Below the pieces are notes generated by a model. It searched no databases. It was not told the origin of the DNA and worked only from the letters and a program-made list of their open reading frames with translations. 64,000 bases of DNA from a virus: positions 38,229 to 102,228 of IMG/VR virus record IMGVR_UViG_3300036770_001972; one strand, written 5' to 3'. Position numbers and translations under genes: made by a program. Each line of letters begins with the position of its first letter. Positions within the stretch are counted from its first letter, which is position 1. This document shows, one piece after another, positions 51,165-62,331 of this stretch.

Positions 51165-53125
51165 CCTGTCCGAGTCAGGTCAACAACCTCACACTTGTCG
51201 CCCGAGCAAGCAAATGTTTGATTCCCAACCGTGTTGTCTTCCTTTTCATAATTGGAAAGGAGACTCCAATCGGCATCCTTTGGCATCTTGGCGAGAAGGG
51301 TTTCATACTCTTCCTTTGTGCAGTCCTGATACGGAGCCTGACGGTAGGAGTGATCTGCATAGGGAAGGAACGAGATGCCCGACACCTCATCGAAGTGGGC
51401 ATACACCCACGCACCGACATCCATCCACTCGCTCTCCTTGACCGTTACCGTGATCGACGGCTTGTGTTCACACCAGTTGCGCTGATAGACAAGCCACAGG
51501 TTCAGGTGTTCGATGGCGGTCATGTCCTTGCGGAACACGGAACCATCGGGAGACTTCATCGGGAAGGAGAACACCGTGGTGTGTTCAGGCTTCATGACAT
51601 CGGCTTCATTGGGGAATCCCATCTCCTTCATCATCTGACACAGCGGATCCTTGTTATCGGCACGGACGGTGCGGACATAGTAAGGCGCATGACGGGCGTG
51701 AATGCCCGATGCGGCATCCGTCAACTGCGACACCGTTCCCGATGGCTTGACACAGGTAATCGCGGCAGACTGTTCAATGCCGATCCGATCTGCCCAATCC
51801 TTATTGGTATCGATTGCCAATTGACGCATTTCGGAAAGCAGCAGAGAAAGACCGAGTTCGTCATTCACCCCGCTGCCTGATCGTCCATTGGTCAACTTGC
51901 AGTCAAGGATGCCCGTCAGCGAAACGCCAAGAAGGGCTTCCTCGCGGCAGTTCTTTGCCCATTCCGAGGAGATGTATTGGAAGTTGGTCAAGGAGGCTTG
52001 CATCGTGCCGAGGATCGTGGCAAGGCGAACCTTGCGCTTCAGGCTTTCCTCTGTGTCATTCTCACGAACCACAACCTCAGTCAGATTGCAGAACTCGCGG
52101 TCGCGGAGGATGATCTCGCTGCATGGATTGGTTCCGAATGCATGATTTGCATCACGGCGATCCCCCAACTTGGCAACGGTCTTCTGCGCCGCAGCACGGT
52201 TGAAGATGCCACGCTCACCGCTCTTGGACTTGTAGAGCGACAGCCACTCTTCCATGAAGGTGCCGATCTCAGGCTTCTCCTTGTAGGCAACGCTGTTGTT
52301 TGCAAGTGCCCGTTGCGGGTTTGCTTCCCACCATGCACCACTCTTCGCATCGCGCATGCGCTCGTCCGTGAGATTGGAGAGGCTAATGAGTGCCGAGCGA
52401 CGAACGCCACCGACAACCACGATCTCAGCGATCTTGCAGACGATGTCGTGACATTCGATTGATGTCAACTTGCGCCCCGCAGCCTTCTTGAAGGTCTCCA
52501 CCGTGAACTGGAAAAGATCATTGAGGGGACGAGGGCCGCTAGCACGACCGCCGAATACCTTCAGTCGCGCACCCGCAGGACGAACCTTGGAGGTATCCCA
52601 CTTGGGGATCTGTCCGACGATCAGGAGAGAAACCAGTTCGCGGTATGCCTTTGCCCAACCCTGCTTAGAATCGGCAACGATGATCGTTGTATCTGTGTCG
52701 GAGAAATCCTCAGCAATCGTCGGCAACTTGTCAACGAACTCTCGCTCCACCGAGAAGCCAACTCCCGTACCACACATGAGGACATACAGAATTTCATCGA
52801 ATGCACGGACGCGGTTCACATGTGCATACGAGCAGTTGTATCCCGCGATGTTGTCGCGCTCAAGGGCTTCTCCTGCGGTCATGAGACAACGCATGGACGG
52901 AAGCACCTCAAGGTTGAGGACGGCGGCACGAAGTTCTTCGCGGGTCTCCTTGGGCAACTTGAAGTTCTGATTGTCCTTCAGATGCTTGTCGAAGAAGTTG
53001 AAGTAGCGATCAACAGTCTCCGTCCAAGTCTCGCGGCGACCAACATCGGGAAGCCACCGACTGTATCTGCTGAGGTGAATGAATTGCTGATACGCGGTCG
53101 GAAGGCTGTGCGGGTCGTTGCTCAT
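51161..53125 (-). CDS. nrdJ: Class II (B12-dependent) ribonucleotide reductase
   Basis: The 654-residue enzyme has RTPR-type landmarks: IAGYNCSYAHVNRVRAFDE (C98), LYVLMCGTGVGFSVE, the active-site NPCSEIILRDREFC (N333, C335, E337, C346), CVKPSGTVSQL, and a C-terminal CxxxxC pair (FACSGDKCEVV) for re-reduction. It reduces ribonucleotides using adenosylcobalamin and needs no small subunit or oxygen, unlike T4 NrdAB. It is shorter than Lactobacillus RTPR (739). AGGAG lies 7 nt before the ATG. Upstream are a sigma70 promoter, a hairpin and a CTAAATA motif. Confidence 0.95.
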   Translation of the reverse strand: MSNDPHSLPTAYQQFIHLSRYSRWLPDVGRRETWTETVDRYFNFFDKHLKDNQNFKLPKETREELRAAVLNLEVLPSMRCLMTAGEALERDNIAGYNCSYAHVNRVRAFDEILYVLMCGTGVGFSVEREFVDKLPTIAEDFSDTDTTIIVADSKQGWAKAYRELVSLLIVGQIPKWDTSKVRPAGARLKVFGGRASGPRPLNDLFQFTVETFKKAAGRKLTSIECHDIVCKIAEIVVVGGVRRSALISLSNLTDERMRDAKSGAWWEANPQRALANNSVAYKEKPEIGTFMEEWLSLYKSKSGERGIFNRAAAQKTVAKLGDRRDANHAFGTNPCSEIILRDREFCNLTEVVVRENDTEESLKRKVRLATILGTMQASLTNFQYISSEWAKNCREEALLGVSLTGILDCKLTNGRSGSGVNDELGLSLLLSEMRQLAIDTNKDWADRIGIEQSAAITCVKPSGTVSQLTDAASGIHARHAPYYVRTVRADNKDPLCQMMKEMGFPNEADVMKPEHTTVFSFPMKSPDGSVFRKDMTAIEHLNLWLVYQRNWCEHKPSITVTVKESEWMDVGAWVYAHFDEVSGISFLPYADHSYRQAPYQDCTKEEYETLLAKMPKDADWSLLSNYEKEDNTVGNQTFACSGDKCEVVDLTRTG

Positions 53126-53154
53126 TGTGTACTCCTGATGTTGAGATGCGAGGG

Positions 53155-53161
53155 TATTTAG
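53155..53161 (-). promoter_or_regulatory. CTAAATA late-promoter candidate of nrdJ
   Basis: Reads CTAAATA on the minus strand, 29 nt before the nrdJ ATG and directly after the leader hairpin. Confidence 0.55.
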
Positions 53162-53163
53162 AG

Positions 53164-53192
53164 GAACACCCGCTTGTTCAGGGCGGGTGTTC
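53164..53192 (-). other. Strong hairpin in the nrdJ leader
   Basis: A perfect 10-bp stem (GAACACCCGC / GCGGGTGTTC) with a 9-nt loop lies between the nrdJ sigma70 promoter and the late-promoter motif. No T-run follows on the minus strand. It may protect or regulate the nrdJ message, or weakly end transcription from upstream. Confidence 0.7.
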
Positions 53193-53220
53193 TTGTCAGT
53201 CGAACAGATTTATTGAGTGA

Positions 53221-53249
53221 ACTTTACACAAATGTGTCGTAAATGTCAA
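53221..53249 (-). promoter_or_regulatory. Sigma70 promoter of nrdJ with ACACA/TGTGT repeat
   Basis: On the minus strand, TTGACA (53244-53249), 17-bp spacer, TAAAGT (53221-53226). The spacer holds the inverted repeat ACACA-TT-TGTGT (53226-53237), a possible operator. The -35 box overlaps the stop of the upstream gene. Confidence 0.75.
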
Positions 53250-54772
53250 GGCCCTTCAAAAAGCCAATCGATCAAACAGGATGGGCGATAACCAAAATAC
53301 TGGCAATACGGCAACTGATCTACATCAGTAGAGCCTTGCGAGTCTTCGTTTTGACAAATCGAACAGAAAGTGGCTATACCACCCTTAGGGTTTGTAGGCA
53401 CACAATCCAATATAGTAACTCCCAACTCGGCAATAGAACCGCCGTTGTTTTCGTTGGATGGGTTGCAACCGAACCATTGAATGATTCTTGCATTTCCCGT
53501 GCTGCCATATTCAACATCATGGGAAACTTCATCCAAGTGAAACACAAAACCAAACCTTGAGATATCCGCGCCGCTTCCGCGATTGGTACATTGCGTGTCA
53601 AAAATCACATTTGCATTTCCGACAACATAGATGTGTTTCCATTTGTCGGTATTATTTCCCGCAGAAAGGAACGCATCTCTGTCCCAAAGAAACACATTTG
53701 GAATGATGAAAGTATATCCTGCTTGAGAAAGTAGAGCATCCGCAAGGGTCTCAAGGTAGTATCTAACATTCTGTTTATTGGTTCCAAGTTGATTTTCACT
53801 CGGATCCGCCGCAAACAAAGAGTCGATAGCACTTTTGACACTTGGGAAAAAATCGATGTAACTTGCCTCATCGCCGCCGTGCAAGTTGTACCAAACAGCA
53901 TGCACCAATGACCAAACAGAACAAGTTGGAACGGGGACAAATCCACCACCATTGTTAACATACGATTGTGGGTTAAAGCATTGAAAGGAGTAATATCCCG
54001 TTCCATTTGCACTAGAAGTGCTTGGTGGAGCGTAGTGCCCGATTCCGTCGTTTAATCGTGGAGAAAAGCAAGATTGATCGGTGCATGTGCCATTTGCACA
54101 GGGATAGGTTGACACGGGGTTTAAAGAAGACTGTCCACCAAATAGAGGAAGATCCAATACACTATTTGCGGCAGGCCAACTTCTTCCTGATATCGACAGT
54201 TCGTTTTGCTTGATACCACTTCCACCCGCGCTATCCCAAAATGCGGGAATAGTACCATCGCAAGATGGATCTGCTCCCCATCCAAAGTATTTGTATCTGT
54301 TTCTTCCGCTGATGACCATTGCTCTATCGGGAACGGAGAATGCATTGTACTTCATGCAAAATGCAGATCCCGTAATTTGCGCGGGGGATGCAGATGGGCT
54401 ATTTGGCGTTCTGTAATAATAGTTGTGTTTTACACCAGTTCGCTCTTCGAAATCGCAAATTCCGATGTTTTCGGGAGTTGAGTTGCTAACAACATAACAG
54501 TACATTGGAGAATTGATTCTCAATTCAACAGGTTCCAATGGATTTGATTGAATGCCCGATCCCAAAACGACCCCACCACCACACGGAGGCCCACCAATCA
54601 CGACATCTTCACAGAAATTGCTACAAATCTGCGTTCCTCCCACATTTGGATAGCATGTGCTAACACAAATCGTTGCGGTTTCATCGGGATCTGTGCAAGG
54701 AGGAGGTGGTGGTGGACAATCAGTAGTTCCTGAAAGTCTACGCGGAATAAGTTTGTGCCATGCGAATCCCAT
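53246..54772 (-). CDS. Cys- and Pro-containing large protein, unknown
   Basis: The 508-residue protein starts MGFAWHKLIPRRLSGTTDCP, then a Pro run and a Cys-rich N-terminal part (7 Cys by about residue 65), followed by Tyr/Gly/Ser-rich beta-type segments (YYYRTPNSPSASPAQITGSA) and a later DFFPSVKSAIDSLFAADPSE helix. It has no classic signal peptide and no recognised domain. AGAGGAATCGTA precedes the ATG. Its place between fibers and RNR, and its composition, suggest a late exported or virion protein. Confidence 0.6.
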   Translation of the reverse strand: MGFAWHKLIPRRLSGTTDCPPPPPPCTDPDETATICVSTCYPNVGGTQICSNFCEDVVIGGPPCGGGVVLGSGIQSNPLEPVELRINSPMYCYVVSNSTPENIGICDFEERTGVKHNYYYRTPNSPSASPAQITGSAFCMKYNAFSVPDRAMVISGRNRYKYFGWGADPSCDGTIPAFWDSAGGSGIKQNELSISGRSWPAANSVLDLPLFGGQSSLNPVSTYPCANGTCTDQSCFSPRLNDGIGHYAPPSTSSANGTGYYSFQCFNPQSYVNNGGGFVPVPTCSVWSLVHAVWYNLHGGDEASYIDFFPSVKSAIDSLFAADPSENQLGTNKQNVRYYLETLADALLSQAGYTFIIPNVFLWDRDAFLSAGNNTDKWKHIYVVGNANVIFDTQCTNRGSGADISRFGFVFHLDEVSHDVEYGSTGNARIIQWFGCNPSNENNGGSIAELGVTILDCVPTNPKGGIATFCSICQNEDSQGSTDVDQLPYCQYFGYRPSCLIDWLFEGP

Positions 54773-54787
54773 TACGATTCCTCTTTC

Positions 54788-56068
54788 TCAACTGATTTCG
54801 ATACCAGACCCAGTAATTCCCGAAGCGATGACAAAACCCATGGTTAGACCCCCAGCGGTCTTCTGTACGCGCATCAGGGTAACCATAGCAACAGATCCAG
54901 TAATTGCAGCATTGGTTACTGTGTCGGGAGAGAACAAAATGGGTCGTGTCAGTCCATCGGTTAGTATGCTTGAATCGAATTGCCCTGTATAGCCGCTACC
55001 GCTGTTTTGTTTGATGATTACAGCAATGGTTTCTACAGTCGTTGAAAGACTGTGCCATCCAGATCCCGCTTTGATCGTTACGGTTCCATTGGGGGAAATG
55101 TTGTATCTCTGAATGGTTCCCGATGCACCGTTGACAACAACATCATTGACACCCGATGCCAAGGTGTACACAGGCGCGGCTTCGGCGGGATTTCTGAAGA
55201 TGCCGCCCGTGATTGACATGTTTGCACCAAGCACCATTCCCGTACCAGTTATGGTGATTCTGCTTCCAGCCGCTGTGCCGAAAGTCAAAGAGGTGCCGTT
55301 GAACAACAAGTTCGATGTTGCTGTCAAGCCACCTTGTGCGCGGAAAGAGGTGTTGATGTATGGAATACCATGCTGACTTCCTGTGATGGTCATCGCACCC
55401 GTTGCACCGTTGAATGATGTCACGCCGATGTTGTTGATGACCTTACCAGTTCCGATGTTGATCGCAGATCCTGCTTGAATGGTGTCGCCTGTGGCTCCAT
55501 AAGCAGCGGCAAGTTGGACATTTCCTGTTGTTGATACTGTAAAGTATGTCGAGTTGAAAGACGCAAGACCTATCTTTGCGTTGGTTGCCGTCAACCCAAC
55601 AATCGAATACTCGCCTTTGGTTGTCTTATTAAAGGCAAGTCCTGTTGTTCCCGAAATGTCAATTACATCACCCCATCCGTAGGTGTCTACATTTTTTCCC
55701 TGATCGCTAATGCTGATGCCACCAAGAGTTCCACCGATTTTGATGTGAGCAGACGCGCCCAAATCGAAATAGCGAGGATCGAATGACGCAACTCCAGTTG
55801 CTGCTATTGTGGCGCGGCGTACTGTACCCACTTCACCACTAACGATGAAGGCATGCCCATCTCCCGCTGCCCCCGCACCAGTTGCGCCAGTATTGCCAGT
55901 ATTTCCTTGGGCACCTGGTTCGCCTGGGTCTCCTTGAGGGCCCTGCGACCCAATGACAGAACCATCAACAATGTTCCACACACCGCTGCTTGCATCGAAC
56001 TCCCATACGATGTTTCCGTATGTGTATTGTGCGCCGTTTGTTACACCACTTGGGGGATTGAAAGACAT
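54788..56068 (-). CDS. Collagen-like fiber with shared repeat module
   Basis: The 426-residue protein has an N-terminal domain with VWEFDASSGVWNIVDGSVIG, a short Gly-X-Y rod (GPQGDPGEPGAQGNTGNTGA) at about residues 40-65, and then one copy of the module ASFNSTYFTVSTTGNVQLAA...NNIGVTSFNGATG found repeatedly in the fiber at 62.3-64 kb. The C-terminus is Thr/Gly-rich. It ends the second fiber locus. An ATAAATA motif and AGGAACG precede the ATG. A fiber role is well supported. Confidence 0.78.
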   Translation of the reverse strand: MSFNPPSGVTNGAQYTYGNIVWEFDASSGVWNIVDGSVIGSQGPQGDPGEPGAQGNTGNTGATGAGAAGDGHAFIVSGEVGTVRRATIAATGVASFDPRYFDLGASAHIKIGGTLGGISISDQGKNVDTYGWGDVIDISGTTGLAFNKTTKGEYSIVGLTATNAKIGLASFNSTYFTVSTTGNVQLAAAYGATGDTIQAGSAINIGTGKVINNIGVTSFNGATGAMTITGSQHGIPYINTSFRAQGGLTATSNLLFNGTSLTFGTAAGSRITITGTGMVLGANMSITGGIFRNPAEAAPVYTLASGVNDVVVNGASGTIQRYNISPNGTVTIKAGSGWHSLSTTVETIAVIIKQNSGSGYTGQFDSSILTDGLTRPILFSPDTVTNAAITGSVAMVTLMRVQKTAGGLTMGFVIASGITGSGIEIS

Positions 56069-56093
56069 TTGGGTTCGTTCCTTTGCTTTCTGC

Positions 56094-56100
56094 TATTTAT
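56094..56100 (-). promoter_or_regulatory. ATAAATA late-promoter candidate
   Basis: Reads ATAAATA on the minus strand and contains the stop of the 131-residue gene, 25 nt before the ATG of the collagen-like fiber. Confidence 0.45.
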
Positions 56101-56492
56101 GAGAAGGTTCCACCATCGATCTTGCCGCTGCGAAGAAGTGGTTTCCATCCGTTTGTTGAGTCATACTGATAGAACAATTGAGTTCTTTTGTCGTAGACAA
56201 TACCGTAGTTTGTCTCAGAATTTCCAACACTTTTGAAGATTTGCCACTCAGTTCCGTTGTGTCGCACCACATCATTGTCTGCTAAGTTTGCTAGAGATAT
56301 CGGAGATGAGGAAACGGTTCTCACGATGTACTTTGTATTGACTGTCGCGCTTATCGATTCTCCCGAGTTCTCAAGTATCTTTTCCACGGCAAAGTTGATG
56401 TCCGATCCATCAACGACATAGAAGTAATCGGATGTCAGTACCGTATTTTCACGGTTGGCTGGTTCTAATGTATCTCCAATTCTAATCGCCAT
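56097..56492 (-). CDS. Fiber anchor-domain paralog without the rod
   Basis: The 131-residue protein (MAIRIGDTLEPANRENTVLT) matches the N-terminus of the neighbouring 831-residue fiber ([20 protein letters not shown]) and keeps the later TKYIV and DKRTQLFYQYDSTNGWKPLL segments, then stops. It looks like the attachment domain alone, perhaps a capping or spacer protein or the remnant of a shortened fiber. It is in the same operon, 6 bp downstream of the full-length fiber. Confidence 0.7.
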   Translation of the reverse strand: MAIRIGDTLEPANRENTVLTSDYFYVVDGSDINFAVEKILENSGESISATVNTKYIVRTVSSSPISLANLADNDVVRHNGTEWQIFKSVGNSETNYGIVYDKRTQLFYQYDSTNGWKPLLRSGKIDGGTFS

Positions 56493-56498
56493 GGTTTA

Positions 56499-59009
<2,511 letters not shown>

Positions 59010-59014
59010 CTATC

Positions 59015-59989
59015 TTATGTTGCGACCGTTCTCAGTTCCACCGATGTGCCCAAGTTTGGGTTGCGGCTCCTAGTCACATAGAAAGATTCCGTGAAGCCCA
59101 AAGTATTGGAACTTGTCACAGACGCATCACCTGGGATGTCCAACTGTCCCTGCAAATACATCCCCCCATATGGACTATTATTTATGCTTTGCTTGATGGA
59201 GCCAAATCTTGTAGGAAACGCATAGTACATGTACTCGTCATATTGTGTACTTATGTTGACGGTGTGTGGTAAAGAAGCGGAAACCTCAGAGGTGAGGAGC
59301 GCGTTCGTCAGAATCGATTGTATTTCTTCTCCATTAAGACTAGAGAGAGTACTCTTTCCCCATCGCACCTCGTTCCCGATGGCGACTGTGAACTCATGGG
59401 TGTCTCCGACCGAAGCACTACCCGTCACAACCAATCGAAGTGTGACTGTATCTCCAATTCCAGCCGTAATTGTCTGTGCGCTGAATGTGATCGAATCCAT
59501 CGCTGAAGTTGGAAAGTAGACGGGGAATCCAGTTCCTTGCGTTGGATCGGTCAAATAGATTGCACCCGTGGCAGGAACAACACCCCCCGCATATGTCACG
59601 CTTATGCTCTCCCCCGCCAAACTATGCGCTGTGTTTCCTTTCATCACGATGTCATCGATGGTTGTGGTGAAAGTATCGATGAGAAGAAGCGTTGTTCCGT
59701 CCGCACCCGTTGATCCTGTCGGGCCTTGAGGGCCGAGACCGCTCGGCGTGAAAAGAACCCAATCGGAATTGGATGTTCCACCGACGAGTGCATAGTAGGA
59801 ATCCGCGTCCTGCACATAGACCATCATGCCCTCTTCGCGGCGTTCCTGCGCGATGGCATCTCTTTGTGCAGTCGTTCCTACTGATCGTAGACCACCCAAA
59901 CCAAACTGCGGGTCTGTCACAGGATAGGTGTCGAGTTCGCTCGTTGGAGCGATCTTACCTGTTAGTGGAACTGTTCCCGTGATAGGCAT
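59015..59989 (-). CDS. Short fiber with shared tip module
   Basis: The 324-residue protein has an N-terminal fiber-like part (MVYVQDADSYYALVGGTSNS), a minimal Gly-X-Y segment (GPQGPTGSTGADG) near residue 93, a beta-sandwich-like middle (TITAGIGDTVTLRLVVTGSA), and the tip module (YYAFPTRFGSIKQSIN, then GFTESFYVTRSRNPNLGTSV). The middle and tip match parts of the 831-residue fiber. It lies between two relatives in one operon. Confidence 0.75.
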   Translation of the reverse strand: MPITGTVPLTGKIAPTSELDTYPVTDPQFGLGGLRSVGTTAQRDAIAQERREEGMMVYVQDADSYYALVGGTSNSDWVLFTPSGLGPQGPTGSTGADGTTLLLIDTFTTTIDDIVMKGNTAHSLAGESISVTYAGGVVPATGAIYLTDPTQGTGFPVYFPTSAMDSITFSAQTITAGIGDTVTLRLVVTGSASVGDTHEFTVAIGNEVRWGKSTLSSLNGEEIQSILTNALLTSEVSASLPHTVNISTQYDEYMYYAFPTRFGSIKQSINNSPYGGMYLQGQLDIPGDASVTSSNTLGFTESFYVTRSRNPNLGTSVELRTVAT

Positions 59990-59995
59990 GATGTA

Positions 59996-60931
59996 TTAGT
60001 ACGAGTATGTCACGATGACGGACAGATCACCGTTGAGTTGGTTTGTGCTTCGATAGATCTTGTATGTCGTTGAGAACCCATATGAGTTCATCACCGAAGC
60101 CGTGGTTGTGGTTGCCAACGAGACATCGAATCCTGCAAGCGTCATCTTGCTGATGTCGTAGTCATCGTGTATGAACACATAGAAGTATCCCGATCCTGCC
60201 GAAGCCGTGAGTGTGGTCGTTTGGCTTGATGTGGATTTATTGGTGATGAGTGATGTGCTTCCCAACGAAAGACTTGATGGATCCGTGAGGGATGCATCGG
60301 TTGACTTGCCCCAATAGAGCCGAGACCACCAAGACCTCGTCGCGGAGATTGAAGGATTGCTTCCTTCTTCCTGTGCGCCCGTAAGGCTGATCGTTACTGA
60401 GTTGGAGCCGAGCGTGGTCGCCCTGAACGGAGGGTATGTAACGCTTGCCGAGTTTGCTGTGGGGCTTCCTGCGGTGAGCGCGATGCCTGATGCCAATCCG
60501 CTATATGAGATGTATGCGCTGTTGGCAAGCCAGTTGCCCGTTGGCCCGCTCCGAGTCCACGAAACGGTTGCCGCACCATTTCCACCCGTCTGTCCCAGTT
60601 CATAAGACGAAGCAAGACCAGTTGTGATGCCCGTGAACGCTACGCTCTGATATGGGTACAGTATCTGTTCCAAGATTTCAATTGCCGTTGACCCAACATC
60701 AATGGTCGTTCCTTGAGGTATTCCTGCAATGTCGGTTGCAGTCGTGGGTTCGGCTGAAGTCCAAGTGCTTTCGGCAGAGCCACCCCCGCCGCCTAGGATC
60801 TCAATCGAATTGTTTGCTGTACCACCGACATACAGTTTCCTGTCGGTGAGGTTGACTGCCATCTCCCCGTAGGTAAGCCCTGCGGGAATTACGCCTGGTT
60901 TGATGGTTCGTCTGACCTTGAATAGTGCCAT
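59996..60931 (-). CDS. Fiber/adhesin with shared tip module
   Basis: The 311-residue protein opens with MALFKVRRTIKPGVIPAGLT and YGEMAVNLTDRKLYVGG, a 'GExAVNxxDxKLYxG' pattern common at the N-terminus of phage fibers. A Gly run follows, then beta-rich segments and the tip module (STTYKIYRSTNQLNGDLSVI). It is the shortest of three related tips. The ATG has no ribosome-binding site and lies 6 nt after a CTAAATA motif. Confidence 0.75.
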   Translation of the reverse strand: MALFKVRRTIKPGVIPAGLTYGEMAVNLTDRKLYVGGTANNSIEILGGGGGSAESTWTSAEPTTATDIAGIPQGTTIDVGSTAIEILEQILYPYQSVAFTGITTGLASSYELGQTGGNGAATVSWTRSGPTGNWLANSAYISYSGLASGIALTAGSPTANSASVTYPPFRATTLGSNSVTISLTGAQEEGSNPSISATRSWWSRLYWGKSTDASLTDPSSLSLGSTSLITNKSTSSQTTTLTASAGSGYFYVFIHDDYDISKMTLAGFDVSLATTTTASVMNSYGFSTTYKIYRSTNQLNGDLSVIVTYSY

Positions 60932-60937
60932 ACAGCA

Positions 60938-60944
60938 TATTTAG
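60938..60944 (-). promoter_or_regulatory. CTAAATA motif 6 nt from the 311-residue fiber ATG
   Basis: Reads CTAAATA on the minus strand in the 51-bp gap after the methyltransferase gene. The ATG follows after 6 nt with no ribosome-binding site. Confidence 0.6.
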
Positions 60945-60982
60945 TGAGGGGTTTTCCAAACGAATAAACATCCCGACCCCGT

Positions 60983-61549
60983 TCAGGCGGGAAGGCTCCA
61001 ACTCCAAACACCGATCTCGTCGCAGTATGCGGAGTACCTATTGCGAATGAATTGATCGTATTCAGGCAGATCCATTGGATTTCCTCCTATCCAAGTGTCA
61101 AACCATGCATAGTGCCAATGGGATCCTTGCGGTGGATTCCAAGTTTCGATATCCGCATGGACAAGAGAGAAGCGAGAATCCTTGGGGCAATGCTGCCACA
61201 CCAAGTCGATGACTTCCTGATTCTTCTCTACGATGGTGACAGATGTGATATGTGGATTGTCGAGCAGTTTCTGATTGACGAATCCGATTCCCAAACCACC
61301 GATCAGAACATCGCCAGTTGCACCCTGCCACAGAGGTTCATGCTGCGCGTATTCGGAATGGGTGTCCTGCATAATTGGGCCAATCGGCGCGTAAACCAAG
61401 AAAGTGTACCTGTCATATGGCTCCTCCCACATAGAAGTCATGTCGAAGCCAGTTGCCAAGGTAAAGACCGTTGATGAGTCGCCTGTGGCAACCTTGACAG
61501 ACCAATCGCCAATGGTTCCTTCGGGAATGTTTACTTGTATTCTTGTCAT
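60983..61549 (-). CDS. SAM-dependent methyltransferase-like (spermidine synthase-type) protein
   Basis: The 188-residue protein has a Rossmann core: GDVLIGGLGIGFVNQKLL (motif I, 79-96), VTIVEKNQEVIDLVW (acidic motif II, E108), LVHADIETWN (motif III, D133) and YAWFDTWIGG (D151), like spermidine synthase/methyltransferases. It probably binds S-adenosylmethionine or a decarboxylated form. Its N-terminal 75 residues may recognise the substrate. It starts in an ATGA overlap with the glycine-rich gene and lies within the fiber locus, so it may modify a fiber or a host glycan or lipid; this is inference. Confidence 0.75.
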   Translation of the reverse strand: MTRIQVNIPEGTIGDWSVKVATGDSSTVFTLATGFDMTSMWEEPYDRYTFLVYAPIGPIMQDTHSEYAQHEPLWQGATGDVLIGGLGIGFVNQKLLDNPHITSVTIVEKNQEVIDLVWQHCPKDSRFSLVHADIETWNPPQGSHWHYAWFDTWIGGNPMDLPEYDQFIRNRYSAYCDEIGVWSWSLPA

Positions 61550-62331
61550 CCGTATGCCCTGATTCGAATGCCACCAGTACCGCCCGTTGCGCCTTTGTAT
61601 GCATCCGCAACAGTTAGTAATTTCCGATATCCACCACCACCACCACCCGCGCCCTTCAAATCGGTGATTCCCCCACCGCCTGCCTCTGCCCGTGTGTCGG
61701 ATGAGTAAAGACCACCATTACCGCCATTGGCAATGATTATGAACTCTGCTGCATTGGCATCATTCTCTCCACCATATCCACCATTTCCGCCGTTTGAGCC
61801 TGCGGTTGCTGTTGCACCACCATTATTTCCATTTCCCCCTGCGCGGTTGCTGATGTTTCCATTCAGCGCGTTTCCGCCCGTTCCCCCACGGGGTGTCATA
61901 CCGATGGTCGTTGCTCTTTCGCCGCCGAATCCACCATAGGCAACGACTCCTGAGAAAGAGATTATCGTATCTCCGTTTCTCGTCAGAGATGTGAGTGTTG
62001 TGTTTCCACCCGATGCGCCTCTATTCGCAGCATCGCCCGCCCCGCCGCTGCCAATCGTGAAGTTCAGTACATCGCCGCCGAATGCACCCGTATATCCATA
62101 GCGCACATATCCACCACCGCCGCCACCGCCGCCACCGACATAGTAAACGGTTCTGCCTACTGAGACTGAGTTTGCCGCACCACCACCACCACCGCCACCA
62201 TAAAGTTCGACATCGATGTACTGCGCCCCTGCGGGAATGGTATAAGACTGCGCTCCCGCTGTGGTTCCGATTCTAGCGTCAGCGAGGAGTTGCAGTTGTC
62301 TGTTCTGTGCTGCTCGTACTACGCCGATCAT
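61546..62331 (-). CDS. Glycine-rich tip adhesin-like protein
   Basis: The 261-residue protein has a short N-terminal part (AQSYTIPAGAQYIDVELYGG), a pattern seen in Gly-rich phage tip proteins, and then many Gly runs (GGGGGGG at about 46-52, and 70-78) with NGGNGG, GGNGNNGG and GGTGG repeats. This resembles the polyglycine-II adhesins (gp38-like) of some T-even phages, where Gly-rich strands pack as a tip and the loops bind the receptor. It overlaps the long repeat fiber upstream. The adhesin role is likely but not proved. Confidence 0.72.
   Translation of the reverse strand: MIGVVRAAQNRQLQLLADARIGTTAGAQSYTIPAGAQYIDVELYGGGGGGGAANSVSVGRTVYYVGGGGGGGGGYVRYGYTGAFGGDVLNFTIGSGGAGDAANRGASGGNTTLTSLTRNGDTIISFSGVVAYGGFGGERATTIGMTPRGGTGGNALNGNISNRAGGNGNNGGATATAGSNGGNGGYGGENDANAAEFIIIANGGNGGLYSSDTRAEAGGGGITDLKGAGGGGGGYRKLLTVADAYKGATGGTGGIRIRAYG

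Noticed and set aside
53126-53249. Cobalamin riboswitch before the B12-dependent reductase
   Set aside because: The leader is short and holds only one simple hairpin, with no B12-box-like string seen.
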